From JAAYTL01 sp031460505 (lineage in GTDB: Bacteria > Bacillota > Clostridia > Tissierellales > Tissierellaceae): DNA of 64,000 nucleotides. A program made the translations under genes and the position numbers. Within the stretch, counting starts at the first letter, position 1. Every line of letters begins with the position of its first letter. This document shows positions 43,744 to 53,076 of this stretch, in pieces. A model generated the notes under the pieces. That model was not told where the DNA came from and did not search any database. It saw only the letters and a list, made by a program, of their open reading frames with translations. The stretch lies in the NCBI GenBank assembly GCA_031460505.1, contig JAVKTT010000003.1:124001-188000 (forward strand), written 5' to 3'.

Positions 43744-44838
43744 CTAGCTACTTTTACTACTTCTGCTTTTTCTCCAGCTAAAGAACAAAATAATTAATGG
43801 TAGTATTAGCTGAAATGGCAAAGCATGATAAGGATATAAATTAACATACTCAATCATCTCCATGGTACTATTAAACAATATTTGTGAAATTATCAATGCA
43901 AATAACCCTACCGGCAGTGAAAAAGTGCTATATTTAGTAGTATTAAACATAAATTTAAGTCCAATACACACAGCAAATAGACATACAGTAAACTTTGCAA
44001 ACCCAGCCAGAAGAAGTACAATTGAGGAAAACACAGCTAAGCTTTCTATAAAGTTTCCGATTGATACAATTGTATTTGCATAATATGTTGGAAAATAGGT
44101 ATTATCTATTAAAGGAAAACCTAATATTAATATACTTCTAATAGTTACAAGTAAAATTAAGAAGCTAACAATTACAAGGGATATAAAAAATATATTAAAC
44201 GACTTTTTATGATCCCTAAGACTATTAAAAAAGGTTAAGAATACAACTACTTCCCCCAAAGGATATGAGAATATTGAAATTGCATTGTTAATTACCGGAT
44301 TCCACCCCTCATTTAAAACTGGTAAGATGTTATTATAATCAAGTTGAGAGAAAGCCGATATTGATAGAATTAGGATTAAAGCAAGAATAAATACACATAC
44401 AAAATTACTCCATCTACCTAAGACTTCGATTCCTGACTTAACCATGTAAGCTCCAAGTAATATAATCCATAATCCACTAAAATACTGTGGAGTGAATCTA
44501 AGGGAAACAACTTGAATGAATTCAGTGACGCTTCTAATAGAAAGAGACCCTAGAAATAAAAAATACATAATATATGAAAAAGAAATTATTCTACCTATTA
44601 TCTTTCCTAAGCTTATATCTAAAATCTCATACAAATTCTTTCCTGGAAAGAAGGAGAGAATTTTACTATATGCATAGATTATAGGTAGAATAGCAAATAG
44701 GGCAAATAATACAGATATCCATACATCTTGTTTAGCTGTTGTTATACCACTTAGTACCAAAGATGTACCAATAGTAAATATAACAACCATAAATATACCT
44801 TGTTTAGTTGTAATTGTTTCTTTACCTGTATCAATCAT
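43744..44838 (-). CDS. gerKB: Spore germination receptor B subunit (GerKB/GerAB)
   Basis: A 364-residue APC-like membrane protein with ten hydrophobic segments (ITTKQGIFMVVIFTIGTSLVL at the start, YPLGEVVVFLTFF in the middle), the germinant-binding subunit of the inner-membrane spore receptor. The ATG at 44838 lies 8 bases after TTGGAG and overlaps the end of the C subunit gene. Third gene of A-C-B order. Confidence 0.92.
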   Translation of the reverse strand: MIDTGKETITTKQGIFMVVIFTIGTSLVLSGITTAKQDVWISVLFALFAILPIIYAYSKILSFFPGKNLYEILDISLGKIIGRIISFSYIMYFLFLGSLSIRSVTEFIQVVSLRFTPQYFSGLWIILLGAYMVKSGIEVLGRWSNFVCVFILALILILSISAFSQLDYNNILPVLNEGWNPVINNAISIFSYPLGEVVVFLTFFNSLRDHKKSFNIFFISLVIVSFLILLVTIRSILILGFPLIDNTYFPTYYANTIVSIGNFIESLAVFSSIVLLLAGFAKFTVCLFAVCIGLKFMFNTTKYSTFSLPVGLFALIISQILFNSTMEMIEYVNLYPYHALPFQLILPLIILFFSWRKSRSSKSS

Positions 44839-45976
44839 TTTTTTCAACTCCAATAGGTGCAGATGTGTGCTGACTTCCTTTTATTTTTATATCTGAATTT
44901 ACCTCTATAATCAATTCCTTAAAGATTTCATCCCAATTATCCTCTATTGTATTCCATATTCGGGGATGATTTCTCATTAGTTTGTTTCCAAACCTAAAGA
45001 TGTCTATACCGGGATTTTCTTGTATTGCCTTAATAAAACTTTCTATTTCATTCTTTAGATAATTATCTGCTTTCTCTTTAAGAATCATTCTCCCATTTTG
45101 ACTCGTAAAATCAGTACTAGAATCTATCTCTGCAATATTAACAGTAGGTTTGATGTTTATGGTTATCTTTATTGAATCATCTATGAAATCTATATTTGTA
45201 TCAGTATTGTTTCTATATATATCTAGAGTTACATTGCCTTCATCAAGTGGTACAACTATTACTCCTCCTTCTACTTCATTCGTTACAAATAGATATTTAA
45301 TAGTATCTATTGGATCAAGAAATCCAGATAGCTTATCGTTTTTAAAATATGCTGATCCAATGTATTGAACAGCACTTTCTCCATGAAGATCTACCAATCC
45401 TATTACTGGTAAAACAGGATTTAACTCCTTGATTTCTACTTCATTAATCAGTTTATTTAATTTTATATCTGGTAATTTAGATAAATATCTAAATGATTTT
45501 TTTATAGTTTCATATTCAAATGTCCTTATTTCAGTAAATCCCTTTTCTCTTTGTAAAATTTCTTGAGCTGTATTTTCCATGGATATAAAAATACGTACCC
45601 TAAGATTGAGTTCTGGGCTTCGACTCACCCAATCAAGTATAGGAATAATACCTTCCCTTGCTACTTCTTGACTTAGCACGATGATACTTACATGGCTCCA
45701 ATATGGGGCCTTGGTAGTAATACTTATCACATTTCTTACAGCATCTACAATAGTCCTACCTTTGGTTTCAATAACTATAGGTTTTAAGCTTCCACCTGTA
45801 CCTTGATTTTCAACATCTACTATAACGACATTTAAAATATACTCTTTAGTCTGTTCATCTATATCTATGGCAATAACATTTGCTATGGATACATCCTCTA
45901 TTTCCCTGTAATCCCAACAACCACTAAGAAACATAATAATGATTAGTAAAGTAAATAGTAGGCAAATTTTCTTCAT
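44831..45976 (-). CDS. gerKC: Spore germination receptor C lipoprotein (GerKC/GerAC)
   Basis: A 381-residue lipoprotein: signal peptide then lipobox FLSGCWDYREIEDVSIANVIAID, the classic Ger(x)C start (Cys near residue 20), then the C-subunit fold ending in a conserved segment NKLMRNHPRIWNTIEDNWDEIF. It is coupled to gerKA by a 4-bp overlap. AGGTGA precedes the ATG. Confidence 0.94.
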   Translation of the reverse strand: MKKICLLFTLLIIIMFLSGCWDYREIEDVSIANVIAIDIDEQTKEYILNVVIVDVENQGTGGSLKPIVIETKGRTIVDAVRNVISITTKAPYWSHVSIIVLSQEVAREGIIPILDWVSRSPELNLRVRIFISMENTAQEILQREKGFTEIRTFEYETIKKSFRYLSKLPDIKLNKLINEVEIKELNPVLPVIGLVDLHGESAVQYIGSAYFKNDKLSGFLDPIDTIKYLFVTNEVEGGVIVVPLDEGNVTLDIYRNNTDTNIDFIDDSIKITINIKPTVNIAEIDSSTDFTSQNGRMILKEKADNYLKNEIESFIKAIQENPGIDIFRFGNKLMRNHPRIWNTIEDNWDEIFKELIIEVNSDIKIKGSQHTSAPIGVEKND

Positions 45977-47403
45977 TTTTTGTCACCTAATCTCCCTTTA
46001 ATATACCATCTTGGACCACGTATATATGTATCTTTTAAATCCTTTCCATATAAGGAGTTGATAGTAGACATATACAAAACTCCAAAGCTTTTTAAACTGA
46101 ATAAATGAATATATAGTCCAGCCATTACCAGAGTATATCCGTATATTCCAAAGACTGCTGCAGAAAGTATAAATAGCACCCTTAATATAACACTTTGAGA
46201 TTTAATAACTGGCAAGACAAGTGAAGAGATACTTGAAATTCCTACTACAATAATCATTGCAGAACTAACAATCCTTGCTTCAACTGCAGCGGACCCCAAA
46301 ACAAGGGCACCAACAATCCCCAATGTCTGACCTATGTATCCTGGTGTACGAGAGCCAGCTTCTATTAATATTTCAAAGGCAACAAATAATAATATTAACT
46401 CCACTACAGTAGGAAAAGGAACTCCTTGACGAGATCCAAAAATACTCAAAAGTAAAGATGCTGGTATAACTTCCTTATGATATGTCGCCAATGCTAGATA
46501 AATAGCTGGAAAAGACGTAGTAATGATAAAACCTAATATTCGAACTAACCTCCTAATTGAAGCAAAGTAGTAATTAGTATAATAGTCTTCTGAAGTATGG
46601 AAGTTCTCTATGAACAAGTAAGGAACTGTCATTACATCAGGAGTACCATCTAATAAAATCCCAATTCTTCCTTCAAGCAATTTAGATGCTAAAACATCAG
46701 GTTTTTCTGTTTCACCCGACATTTCAAATATTGATAAAGGCTGATCATCTATTAACTCATGAATATATTTAACATCAAAAAGGCCATCAATCTTTATAGA
46801 ATCGATTCGATTATTGACTTCTCTAAGTACCTCTTTATCTGCTACTCCTTCTATATAGCAAATACACACTTTAGTCCGTGACTTAGTACCTATTGTTTTA
46901 TATTGAAATTTCAAATCTTTCGTTTCTAATTTTCTTCTAATCATACTTAGATTTATAATTAGTGATTCAGTAAACCCTTCTCTTGGACCTCTAATAGTTT
47001 TTTCTAACTCCGGTTCCATAATACTTCTTGTTTGGTACCCCTTTGTACTAATAATCAATCCCTCAGATGTGCCTTCTGATAGGAGGACCGTGTCTCCCCT
47101 AATGATAGAATCTATTATGTCCATGGGTTCTTGAGGCTTCTTTACTTCACTTGATAATATAACTTGATTAGATAAAAAATCCACATCATTTAATGTGGCT
47201 TTCTTTTGAATTTGCATAATAGGCATAATTATACTATTAGTAATAATATTAGAATCAGCCATTCCATCCATATAAAAGACACAGAACTTGTATTTAGAAT
47301 TGTTTTGATTTTGAAATTCTCTTATAATAAATGTTTTATCATTACTAAATATATCTTTTAATAATTTAATATTCTCATCTAAAGAATTAGTCAAATTGAA
47401 CAT
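45973..47403 (-). CDS. gerKA: Spore germination receptor A subunit (GerKA/GerAA)
   Basis: A 476-residue protein with a soluble N-terminal half (two subdomains, about residues 1-240) and a C-terminal membrane half with five segments. Hallmarks are EGTSEGLIISTKGYQTRSIMEPELEKTIRGPREGFTE, RIGILLDGTPDVMTVPYLFIENFH and the SFPAIYLALATYHKEVIP membrane entry. The ATG at 47403 follows AAGGTG by 6 bases. It is first in the receptor operon and implies an endospore former. Confidence 0.94.
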   Translation of the reverse strand: MFNLTNSLDENIKLLKDIFSNDKTFIIREFQNQNNSKYKFCVFYMDGMADSNIITNSIIMPIMQIQKKATLNDVDFLSNQVILSSEVKKPQEPMDIIDSIIRGDTVLLSEGTSEGLIISTKGYQTRSIMEPELEKTIRGPREGFTESLIINLSMIRRKLETKDLKFQYKTIGTKSRTKVCICYIEGVADKEVLREVNNRIDSIKIDGLFDVKYIHELIDDQPLSIFEMSGETEKPDVLASKLLEGRIGILLDGTPDVMTVPYLFIENFHTSEDYYTNYYFASIRRLVRILGFIITTSFPAIYLALATYHKEVIPASLLLSIFGSRQGVPFPTVVELILLFVAFEILIEAGSRTPGYIGQTLGIVGALVLGSAAVEARIVSSAMIIVVGISSISSLVLPVIKSQSVILRVLFILSAAVFGIYGYTLVMAGLYIHLFSLKSFGVLYMSTINSLYGKDLKDTYIRGPRWYIKGRLGDKK

Positions 47404-47570
47404 AATAATCACCTTTGTATATTTTAACCAATATATGAATAATTAACCTTCATTTAAAAAAGAAGCTGCACAAAGAAGTAAAATATATGTAACGTAGAGA
47501 CATAAATGTTGTATAATACTGTGTTTTTTTACCAAACTATATCTAAAGTAAAAATGAAGGGAGAACAATT

Positions 47571-48368
47571 GTGAAGAATAGAAAAATACTATCAACATTA
47601 TTAGCATTTATGTTGTTATCACAAGTATTTACTGGATGTACGCCTCAGAATGACACGGGGGTTAAGGAACCTACAAATGATCAAAAGGTAATCGAACCTA
47701 TAGATGATCAAAATGCAAATGAACCTAATGCTCAAAAGAAAGAGGTTTATAGAAATCCTACAGTAAGTTCAGCAGAAGAAGCAATTACGTTATTAAAAGA
47801 AGGAAATACAAGATTTGTAAATAATGAATTAGCGAACTATGATTTAGGTCAGACTAGAAGAAGTGAATTAACCGAGGGACAAAGTCCTTTTGCAGTGGTA
47901 GTAGCATGTTCAGACTCAAGGGTAGTTCCGGAGCATTTATTCGACCAAGGTTTAGGGGATTTATTTATTATAAGGGTAGCAGGTAACATATTGGATGATG
48001 CAGAAATAGGAAGTATAGAATATGGAGTAGACCATTTAGGGAGTCCATTAGTAGTAATATTAGGGCATGAGAGTTGTGGTGCAGTAACAGCAGCTGTAGA
48101 AAAAGCTGAAAATCCTACAGGAACACATACCACTGAGAATATAGATGAATTCTTAGATAATATAGAGCCTGCAGTAGCAAAGGCTAAAGAAGCTAACTTA
48201 GAAGGAAAAGAATTAGTAGATAAAGCAGTAGATTTAAATGTTGAATTTGCTATAGCCCAGCTTTTAGATGAAAGTAGTATAGTAAAAGACGGCGTAAACG
48301 CTGGTAAATTAAAAGTTATAGGTGCCAAATATTTATTAAGTAATGGTAATGTTGAGTGGTTTGAATAG
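47571..48368 (+). CDS. Beta-carbonic anhydrase, exported lipoprotein form
   Basis: A 265-residue enzyme that interconverts CO2 and bicarbonate. It has a signal peptide and lipobox SQVFTGC (Cys near residue 23), a spacer to about residue 65, then the beta-class fold with zinc ligands in VACSDSRVVPEHLFDQGLGD (Cys, Asp-Arg pair) and GHESCGAV (His, Cys). All four ligands are present, so activity is expected outside the membrane. The start is GTG after AAGGGAG; TATAAT lies at about 47512-47517. Divergent from gerKA. Confidence 0.93.
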   Translation: MKNRKILSTLLAFMLLSQVFTGCTPQNDTGVKEPTNDQKVIEPIDDQNANEPNAQKKEVYRNPTVSSAEEAITLLKEGNTRFVNNELANYDLGQTRRSELTEGQSPFAVVVACSDSRVVPEHLFDQGLGDLFIIRVAGNILDDAEIGSIEYGVDHLGSPLVVILGHESCGAVTAAVEKAENPTGTHTTENIDEFLDNIEPAVAKAKEANLEGKELVDKAVDLNVEFAIAQLLDESSIVKDGVNAGKLKVIGAKYLLSNGNVEWFE

Positions 48369-48373
48369 GAAAA

Positions 48374-48407
48374 ATAGCCTCTATCTTAGATTTAAGATAG
48401 AGGCTAT
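48374..48407. terminator. Terminator between carbonic anhydrase and AlkD-like gene
   Basis: ATAGCCTCTATCTTA and TAAGATAGAGGCTAT are perfect 15-bp arms around GATT. The minus strand then reads TTTTTCC, so it serves the AlkD-like gene best and may also stop the convergent carbonic anhydrase gene. Confidence 0.82.
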
Positions 48408-48444
48408 AACAATTGTACAGTTTCTATGAATACCTATGAGAATT

Positions 48445-49107
48445 TTAAATTCCCATCAAAAATAACTTTGTTTCCTTATCCATTTTCTCTAAGGCATATC
48501 TAAATGCAATTCTTGGCATATTATCTTTATTATTAATTAAGTAATTAATAACATTATCCCTATCAACTTGAGATAAAACCTTTAACATCCAACCATATCC
48601 CTTTAGTACCAAATAATGATCATCATTCATTAGAGAATCTGAAATTAAGAATGGATTAATTTTTTCATATTTGTTTTGCTTAATTGGTAATATTAAAACA
48701 ACTGCAGCTGCACGTCTAACGCAATAGCTTGGATCTTTAGTCCATTCTAATATGTAAGTAGACAGTTCATTCTTTTGACTAATCAATTCACCAAAGGCAT
48801 GAGTACAAAAATCATCACAATCACTCCAGCCAGTAACATATTCCTTAAGCCATCGTTCAAAGATATGAAAAGTATTGTCGTTATATTGCTTTCTAACTCT
48901 ATATGCCCAGTCGTATGCAATAATATTTAATACCCATTTACGTTCATTCAGCAAATGTTCACAATTGTTAAGAACAGTATCTATACTTTTATCTTCTAGA
49001 GCTTTATACAATTCTGAGGATACCTTTCTGACCTCACCTGTTGTAATCCCTTTCACTCTAGACAGACTTCCAAGTCTGTTTTCTACTTGAAAAACTATAT
49101 CGTCCAT
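48445..49107 (-). CDS. AlkD-like DNA alkylation repair protein
   Basis: A 220-residue all-helical HEAT-repeat protein of the AlkD family, which excises bulky or N-alkylated bases without base flipping. Family positions that can be seen are WSDCDDFCTHAFGEL (Trp and Asp), DPSYCVRRAAAVVLI (catalytic-groove Arg) and the C-terminal YALEKMDKETKLFLM. AAGGGGAAT precedes the ATG. It lies 21 bp before a flavoprotein gene, possibly co-transcribed. Confidence 0.83.
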   Translation of the reverse strand: MDDIVFQVENRLGSLSRVKGITTGEVRKVSSELYKALEDKSIDTVLNNCEHLLNERKWVLNIIAYDWAYRVRKQYNDNTFHIFERWLKEYVTGWSDCDDFCTHAFGELISQKNELSTYILEWTKDPSYCVRRAAAVVLILPIKQNKYEKINPFLISDSLMNDDHYLVLKGYGWMLKVLSQVDRDNVINYLINNKDNMPRIAFRYALEKMDKETKLFLMGI

Positions 49108-49128
49108 ATTGCCGATTCCCCTTATCTT

Positions 49129-50190
49129 TTATTTAATACTTTGTAAACCAGATTTCATAGCTAATTTTCTAAGTAATGGATTATACATGGCTGGGGATTT
49201 TAGATTTTTCATAATCAAGTTTAACCTAATATCTTTTACTTTATCTTTATATCTGTCCAAAAAACCATCTAATCCCTCTTCAAGACTCTGCGCTAAATAC
49301 AAAGAGCTTTTTAAAGCGTAACTAATCCCTTCTGCTGAACTTGGACTAATAGCACCTGCAGCTTCTCCAACTAAGGCAATATTACCCTTTCCTAAATAAA
49401 ACTGTGATACATTCTTTGGTCTATAGATAAAAGCACCTTCTGTTTTTATCTTGTTATCAAAATTCAAATCTAATTTTTCCAACTTACTTTTCAACATATG
49501 ATACTTTCCCCATGTGTTATCTTTAGGTCTAAGGGCTGAACCTAATAATACATAATTCTCCTTGGGTATTATCCAGGAATAGAAATCACTTATTTCTTCA
49601 TCAAAGATTGCTGTGAAATATGGCATAGGGCTTGAACATTCAAACCATTCCTGTATTGCGATATACTCATCTGGAACAACTACATCTTTACAAATAGATC
49701 TCCTTAACTTTGAAAAGGCACCATCGGCCCCAATAATAACCCTTGTCTTTGCAGTTATCTCTTTACCATTACAATTGTATCTAATTTCATATCCGTTAGG
49801 TATTTCAGTAAAACTTTTAAATAGAGAGTTAAACTTTTTATCAATACTTTCTGGAAGTAATGAAACCAGCCATTTATCAAACTTTTCTCTATCAATATTG
49901 TAATAGAATCGCTGATATAGTCTTTCCAGATTATTTGTTAAGTCAATGACTTTAACTGCGAAAAGCTGCGGATCAACTAAAATATCTTTAGGTACTCCTA
50001 AACTTAAGCTTGCAATCATCTTCTGAGCATCAGGAGCTAGTAATCCTCCACAACATTTAGTTATATGGTTTTTAGAGTTCTCGTTTTCTAGGTCTCGTTT
50101 ATCTATTAATAAAACACTATATTTATCTCCAATTAAACGTGCAAGATTAGCTCCAGCTGGGCCTGATCCTATAATAACAATATCATACAT
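49129..50190 (-). CDS. Geranylgeranyl-reductase-family flavoprotein
   Basis: A 353-residue FAD-dependent oxidoreductase. The N-terminal dinucleotide fold is DIVIIGSGPAGANLARLIG; GADGAFSKLRRSI and LVGEAAGAISPSSAEGISYALKSS are the family FAD-contact motifs. The group includes geranylgeranyl reductases and related electron-transfer flavoproteins; here CCGGLLAPDAQKMI is also typical. Substrate unknown. GAGGTGA precedes the ATG. Confidence 0.85.
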   Translation of the reverse strand: MYDIVIIGSGPAGANLARLIGDKYSVLLIDKRDLENENSKNHITKCCGGLLAPDAQKMIASLSLGVPKDILVDPQLFAVKVIDLTNNLERLYQRFYYNIDREKFDKWLVSLLPESIDKKFNSLFKSFTEIPNGYEIRYNCNGKEITAKTRVIIGADGAFSKLRRSICKDVVVPDEYIAIQEWFECSSPMPYFTAIFDEEISDFYSWIIPKENYVLLGSALRPKDNTWGKYHMLKSKLEKLDLNFDNKIKTEGAFIYRPKNVSQFYLGKGNIALVGEAAGAISPSSAEGISYALKSSLYLAQSLEEGLDGFLDRYKDKVKDIRLNLIMKNLKSPAMYNPLLRKLAMKSGLQSIK

Positions 50191-50225
50191 AAAATCACCT
50201 CACAATTTCCTAGATATTTAATAAT

Positions 50226-50441
50226 CTATTCTTCATCATCATTTCTATATTCCAAAATATCACCTGGTTGACAGTCTAAAGCCTTACAAATTGCCTCTAA
50301 AGTGGAGAATCTAATGGCCTTTGCTTTTCCATTTTTTAATATAGAAATATTAGCCATAGTTATTCCAACTTTCTCAGAAAGCTCTGTAACACTCATCTTC
50401 CTCTTAGCCAACATCACATCAATATTAATTATAATAGCCAT
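50226..50441 (-). CDS. XRE-family small regulator (YozG-like)
   Basis: A 71-residue helix-turn-helix protein: MLAKRKMSVTELSEKVGITMANISILKNGKAKAIRF, then LEAICKALDCQPGDILEYRND. It matches the short regulators paired with DUF2975 membrane proteins. The ATG at 50441 follows GAGGTG by 6 bases. It overlaps or abuts the upstream DUF2975 gene and probably controls it. Confidence 0.88.
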   Translation of the reverse strand: MAIIINIDVMLAKRKMSVTELSEKVGITMANISILKNGKAKAIRFSTLEAICKALDCQPGDILEYRNDDEE

Positions 50442-50451
50442 GTTATTCACC

Positions 50452-50931
50452 TCATATCGTTAAGTCGTTATCATTTTTTATATCTATGGCATTTTGTAAT
50501 AGCTTTTGTAGCACAGCAGCAAAGACAGAGATTACCATTGGTGCGAAAATAAATAGCATTCCAATCACTATGACACCAGGGGCATCATCAACCTCTCCAA
50601 CAATATAGAAAAGTGGCATACAAAGCACATACAATAAACTAATTGTAGCTGCACAGTTTTTTATATTTTTTAATGATTTTACAGATAGCTCCGAGAAAGC
50701 TTTGTTATTATCTATATAACCTAAAAGTTTAAAAGCCTGATACAATGCAGCAAAGAATGGTATTGCTGATATATACATAATTATTAATATACTATATAGT
50801 ACATAAGCCATTTTTGTACTACTAGCAGCTGCATCTTTAGCTATCCAAGGCAAAAGAATTATACACAAAACAAGAATTGGAAGTCCAATAAGAAAGACAG
50901 CAAGTTTTAAAAAAATTGTTTCTTTTTTCAT
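50452..50931 (-). CDS. DUF2975 membrane protein
   Basis: A 159-residue protein with four hydrophobic segments (about 8-28, 40-62, 88-110, 122-142). The pair DUF2975 plus small XRE regulator is common in Firmicutes, but the role is not established. TGAGGTGA precedes the ATG and a strong promoter lies about 35 bases upstream. Confidence 0.85.
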   Translation of the reverse strand: MKKETIFLKLAVFLIGLPILVLCIILLPWIAKDAAASSTKMAYVLYSILIIMYISAIPFFAALYQAFKLLGYIDNNKAFSELSVKSLKNIKNCAATISLLYVLCMPLFYIVGEVDDAPGVIVIGMLFIFAPMVISVFAAVLQKLLQNAIDIKNDNDLTI

Positions 50932-50963
50932 AAATTCACCTCATAAAAGTTATTATTAATTTA

Positions 50964-50992
50964 ATATTAATATGTTATTTATCGATTGTCAA
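50964..50992 (-). promoter_or_regulatory. Probable promoter of the DUF2975/XRE pair
   Basis: On the minus strand TTGACA (50987-50992), a 17-base spacer and TAATAT (50964-50969) precede the DUF2975 start by about 35 bases. Confidence 0.65.
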
Positions 50993-51072
50993 TATATTTA
51001 TATTATAATACAATGTTTATTTATTGAATATTTCCCTATCAGCTCTGCCTTTTACAGAGTTCTGGAACTAAA

Positions 51073-51102
51073 TTGAAATGTAGTTAAAACTTGTGCTATA
51101 AT
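51073..51102 (+). promoter_or_regulatory. Probable promoter of the MASE3-PP2C gene
   Basis: TTGAAA (51073-51078), an 18-base spacer and TATAAT (51097-51102) precede the start at 51181 by about 80 bases. Confidence 0.6.
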
Positions 51103-51180
51103 TGTAGATAAAATAATATGATTGGTAATTATAATTCAGATAATCGATCAAAATAAGATTATGGAATTAAGGAGACATTT

Positions 51181-52872
51181 ATGGAAAATATAAAGACGGA
51201 TAAATTAAGATTAAGTGGTAACCTTAAATTTTATAAGAAAATAATAATTACTTTTTTATTTTCAATATTACTATATATAATTGCTGCTTTCAACAATAAT
51301 GTATTTCTACATTTTATCTCTGAAGCTGATTATTTAACATGGCATGTAATATTTGAATTTGCAAGTATATTGGTGGCTTTTTCTATTTTTACTGTAACTT
51401 ATTTTGTTTATGAGGAATCGGGAATGCTTAGCTTCATTGTTCTAGGATGTTCATTTTTCTTGATGGGTTTACTTGATGCGTTTCACACTTTTACTTTTAA
51501 GGGTATGTCTGATTTTTTCGTATCAAATACAACAGCTAATAGAGCTACAACCCTATGGACTTTTTCAAGAGGATTTGGAAGTCTAGGCTTTTTATTATCT
51601 GTACTAATACCTAAATCTACTATAAGCAAAATAAACAAAAATATATTCGCAGGTATTACATTTTCTTTTTCAGTACTTTTATTTATACTTGTTACATATT
51701 TCCCTAAGGTATTTCCACCAATGTATATTGAAAGCACGGGGCTTACAAGAATTAAAATAATTGTGGAATACCTAATAATATTAATTATGATAATTACCTT
51801 TATAGTTGTATTAAGGGAGTATAAAAGTACAAGCCATAGACGTGAGCATCAGTTTATGATATCTCTTATATTTTTAATATTTTCTGAATCTGCATTTACT
51901 AATTATGGAAGTGTATATGATGCCTTTAATTATATAGGCCATATCTATAAGATAATCGCATATATAATTCTTTACAAAGCAATATATATAGAAAATATAA
52001 GTGAACCATATAGAGAAATGAAAAAAGCTAGGCAAGAGTTGAAGGAGTATTCTAATAACCTTAACTTGATAGTTAAGCAAAGAACTAAGGAATTAGAAGA
52101 AGTAAATGTAAAGCTTCTTAATGATATTGAATACGCAAAAGAAATACAACTTAGCTTAATGCCAACCCAAATGCCGGAAAACCCTTCAGTATCCTTCTAT
52201 GCTGAATATCTAGCAGCCGAGCATTTAAGTGGTGATTTCTATAATGTTATTAAACTAGATGAAAAAAACATTGCCATATACTTAGGAGATGTAGCTGGAC
52301 ATGGTGTTTCTGCTGCTATGCTTACAGTATTTGCTAATCAAAACATAATACCTTTAAAAGAAGATGAGGACAAATCTGTTAACATTATACCCCCGAAAAT
52401 GGTATTGGATTATATTTATAAAGAATTTAACAATACAAACTTTAGTGATGAAACCTATTTTTTAATGCTATATGGAATTTATAATACAGAAACTAAATTA
52501 TTCACATATTCTTCTGCTGGAATAAATGTATCACCTTATATTATTAAAAGCTCAGGTGAAATTATAGAGCTCAACTCTAAAGGTTTTTCAATATGTAAGC
52601 TTGGAGAATATCTAAAACCATCTTACAAAGATCGAGAAATACAACTTGAGAAAGGTGATAAATTAGTATTATATTCAGATGGACTAATAGAATCTAAAAA
52701 TTTAAACAATGAAATATATGGCCAAGATAAGATGAATAAATTCCTAAGGAATAATCATAATTTAAGTGCTGAAGATTTGGGATTAAGTATAAAAAGAGAT
52801 TTGCATGATCACATTGGACATATCGAAAGAATAAAAGATGATGTAACAATTCTAATTATGGAAGTAAAATAA
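51181..52872 (+). CDS. MASE3-like sensor with SpoIIE/RsbU-type PP2C phosphatase
   Basis: A 563-residue protein: seven to eight membrane segments (about residues 18-270) of MASE3-like type (LGCSFFLMGLLDAFHTFTFKGM, TLWTFSRGFGSLGFLLS), a coiled coil (about 280-320) and a SpoIIE-type PP2C domain (about 325-563) with the metal Asp in LSGDFYNVIKL, LGDVAGHGVSAAML and LYSDGLIESKNLN. It likely dephosphorylates an anti-sigma antagonist (STAS protein) in response to a membrane signal. No RsbV/RsbW-like partner is in the window. AAGGAG precedes the ATG. Confidence 0.87.
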   Translation: MENIKTDKLRLSGNLKFYKKIIITFLFSILLYIIAAFNNNVFLHFISEADYLTWHVIFEFASILVAFSIFTVTYFVYEESGMLSFIVLGCSFFLMGLLDAFHTFTFKGMSDFFVSNTTANRATTLWTFSRGFGSLGFLLSVLIPKSTISKINKNIFAGITFSFSVLLFILVTYFPKVFPPMYIESTGLTRIKIIVEYLIILIMIITFIVVLREYKSTSHRREHQFMISLIFLIFSESAFTNYGSVYDAFNYIGHIYKIIAYIILYKAIYIENISEPYREMKKARQELKEYSNNLNLIVKQRTKELEEVNVKLLNDIEYAKEIQLSLMPTQMPENPSVSFYAEYLAAEHLSGDFYNVIKLDEKNIAIYLGDVAGHGVSAAMLTVFANQNIIPLKEDEDKSVNIIPPKMVLDYIYKEFNNTNFSDETYFLMLYGIYNTETKLFTYSSAGINVSPYIIKSSGEIIELNSKGFSICKLGEYLKPSYKDREIQLEKGDKLVLYSDGLIESKNLNNEIYGQDKMNKFLRNNHNLSAEDLGLSIKRDLHDHIGHIERIKDDVTILIMEVK

Positions 52873-52882
52873 AACTTAATTA

Positions 52883-52979
52883 TTAATGGCATTATGAAAA
52901 TCTTGATTCTTATATGAATCAAGGTTTTTTAAATTATGTATGTCTGTAAATAAAATGTAATGCAATTTACGATTAACGC
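52883..52979 (+). repeat. Repeat copy A (upstream of the crtI-like gene)
   Basis: ATGGCATTATGA, then a hairpin AATCTTGATTC...GAATCAAGGTT with T tract, then TATGTATGTCT and CGATTAACGC. The same order is found at 54621-54733. The hairpin (52899-52930) also works as a terminator for the phosphatase gene. Confidence 0.6.
52897..52930 (+). terminator. Terminator after the MASE3-PP2C gene
   Basis: CTTGATTC and GAATCAAG pair around a short AT loop, followed by GGTTTTTT. It is the hairpin of repeat copy A. Confidence 0.75.
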
Positions 52980-53076
52980 GAGATAGTATTTTATCCCTAC
53001 AAACATATTTCATATGGGATTAATAATATAATTTCTGCAAATACTAGCAAATACTAGTATGAAAGGAGTTTTATTT

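Noticed and set aside
47849..48328. 159-codon open frame opposite the carbonic anhydrase gene
   Set aside because: It lies fully antisense to a confident gene, is Ser/Pro-rich low-complexity in the way antisense frames are, and has no binding site.
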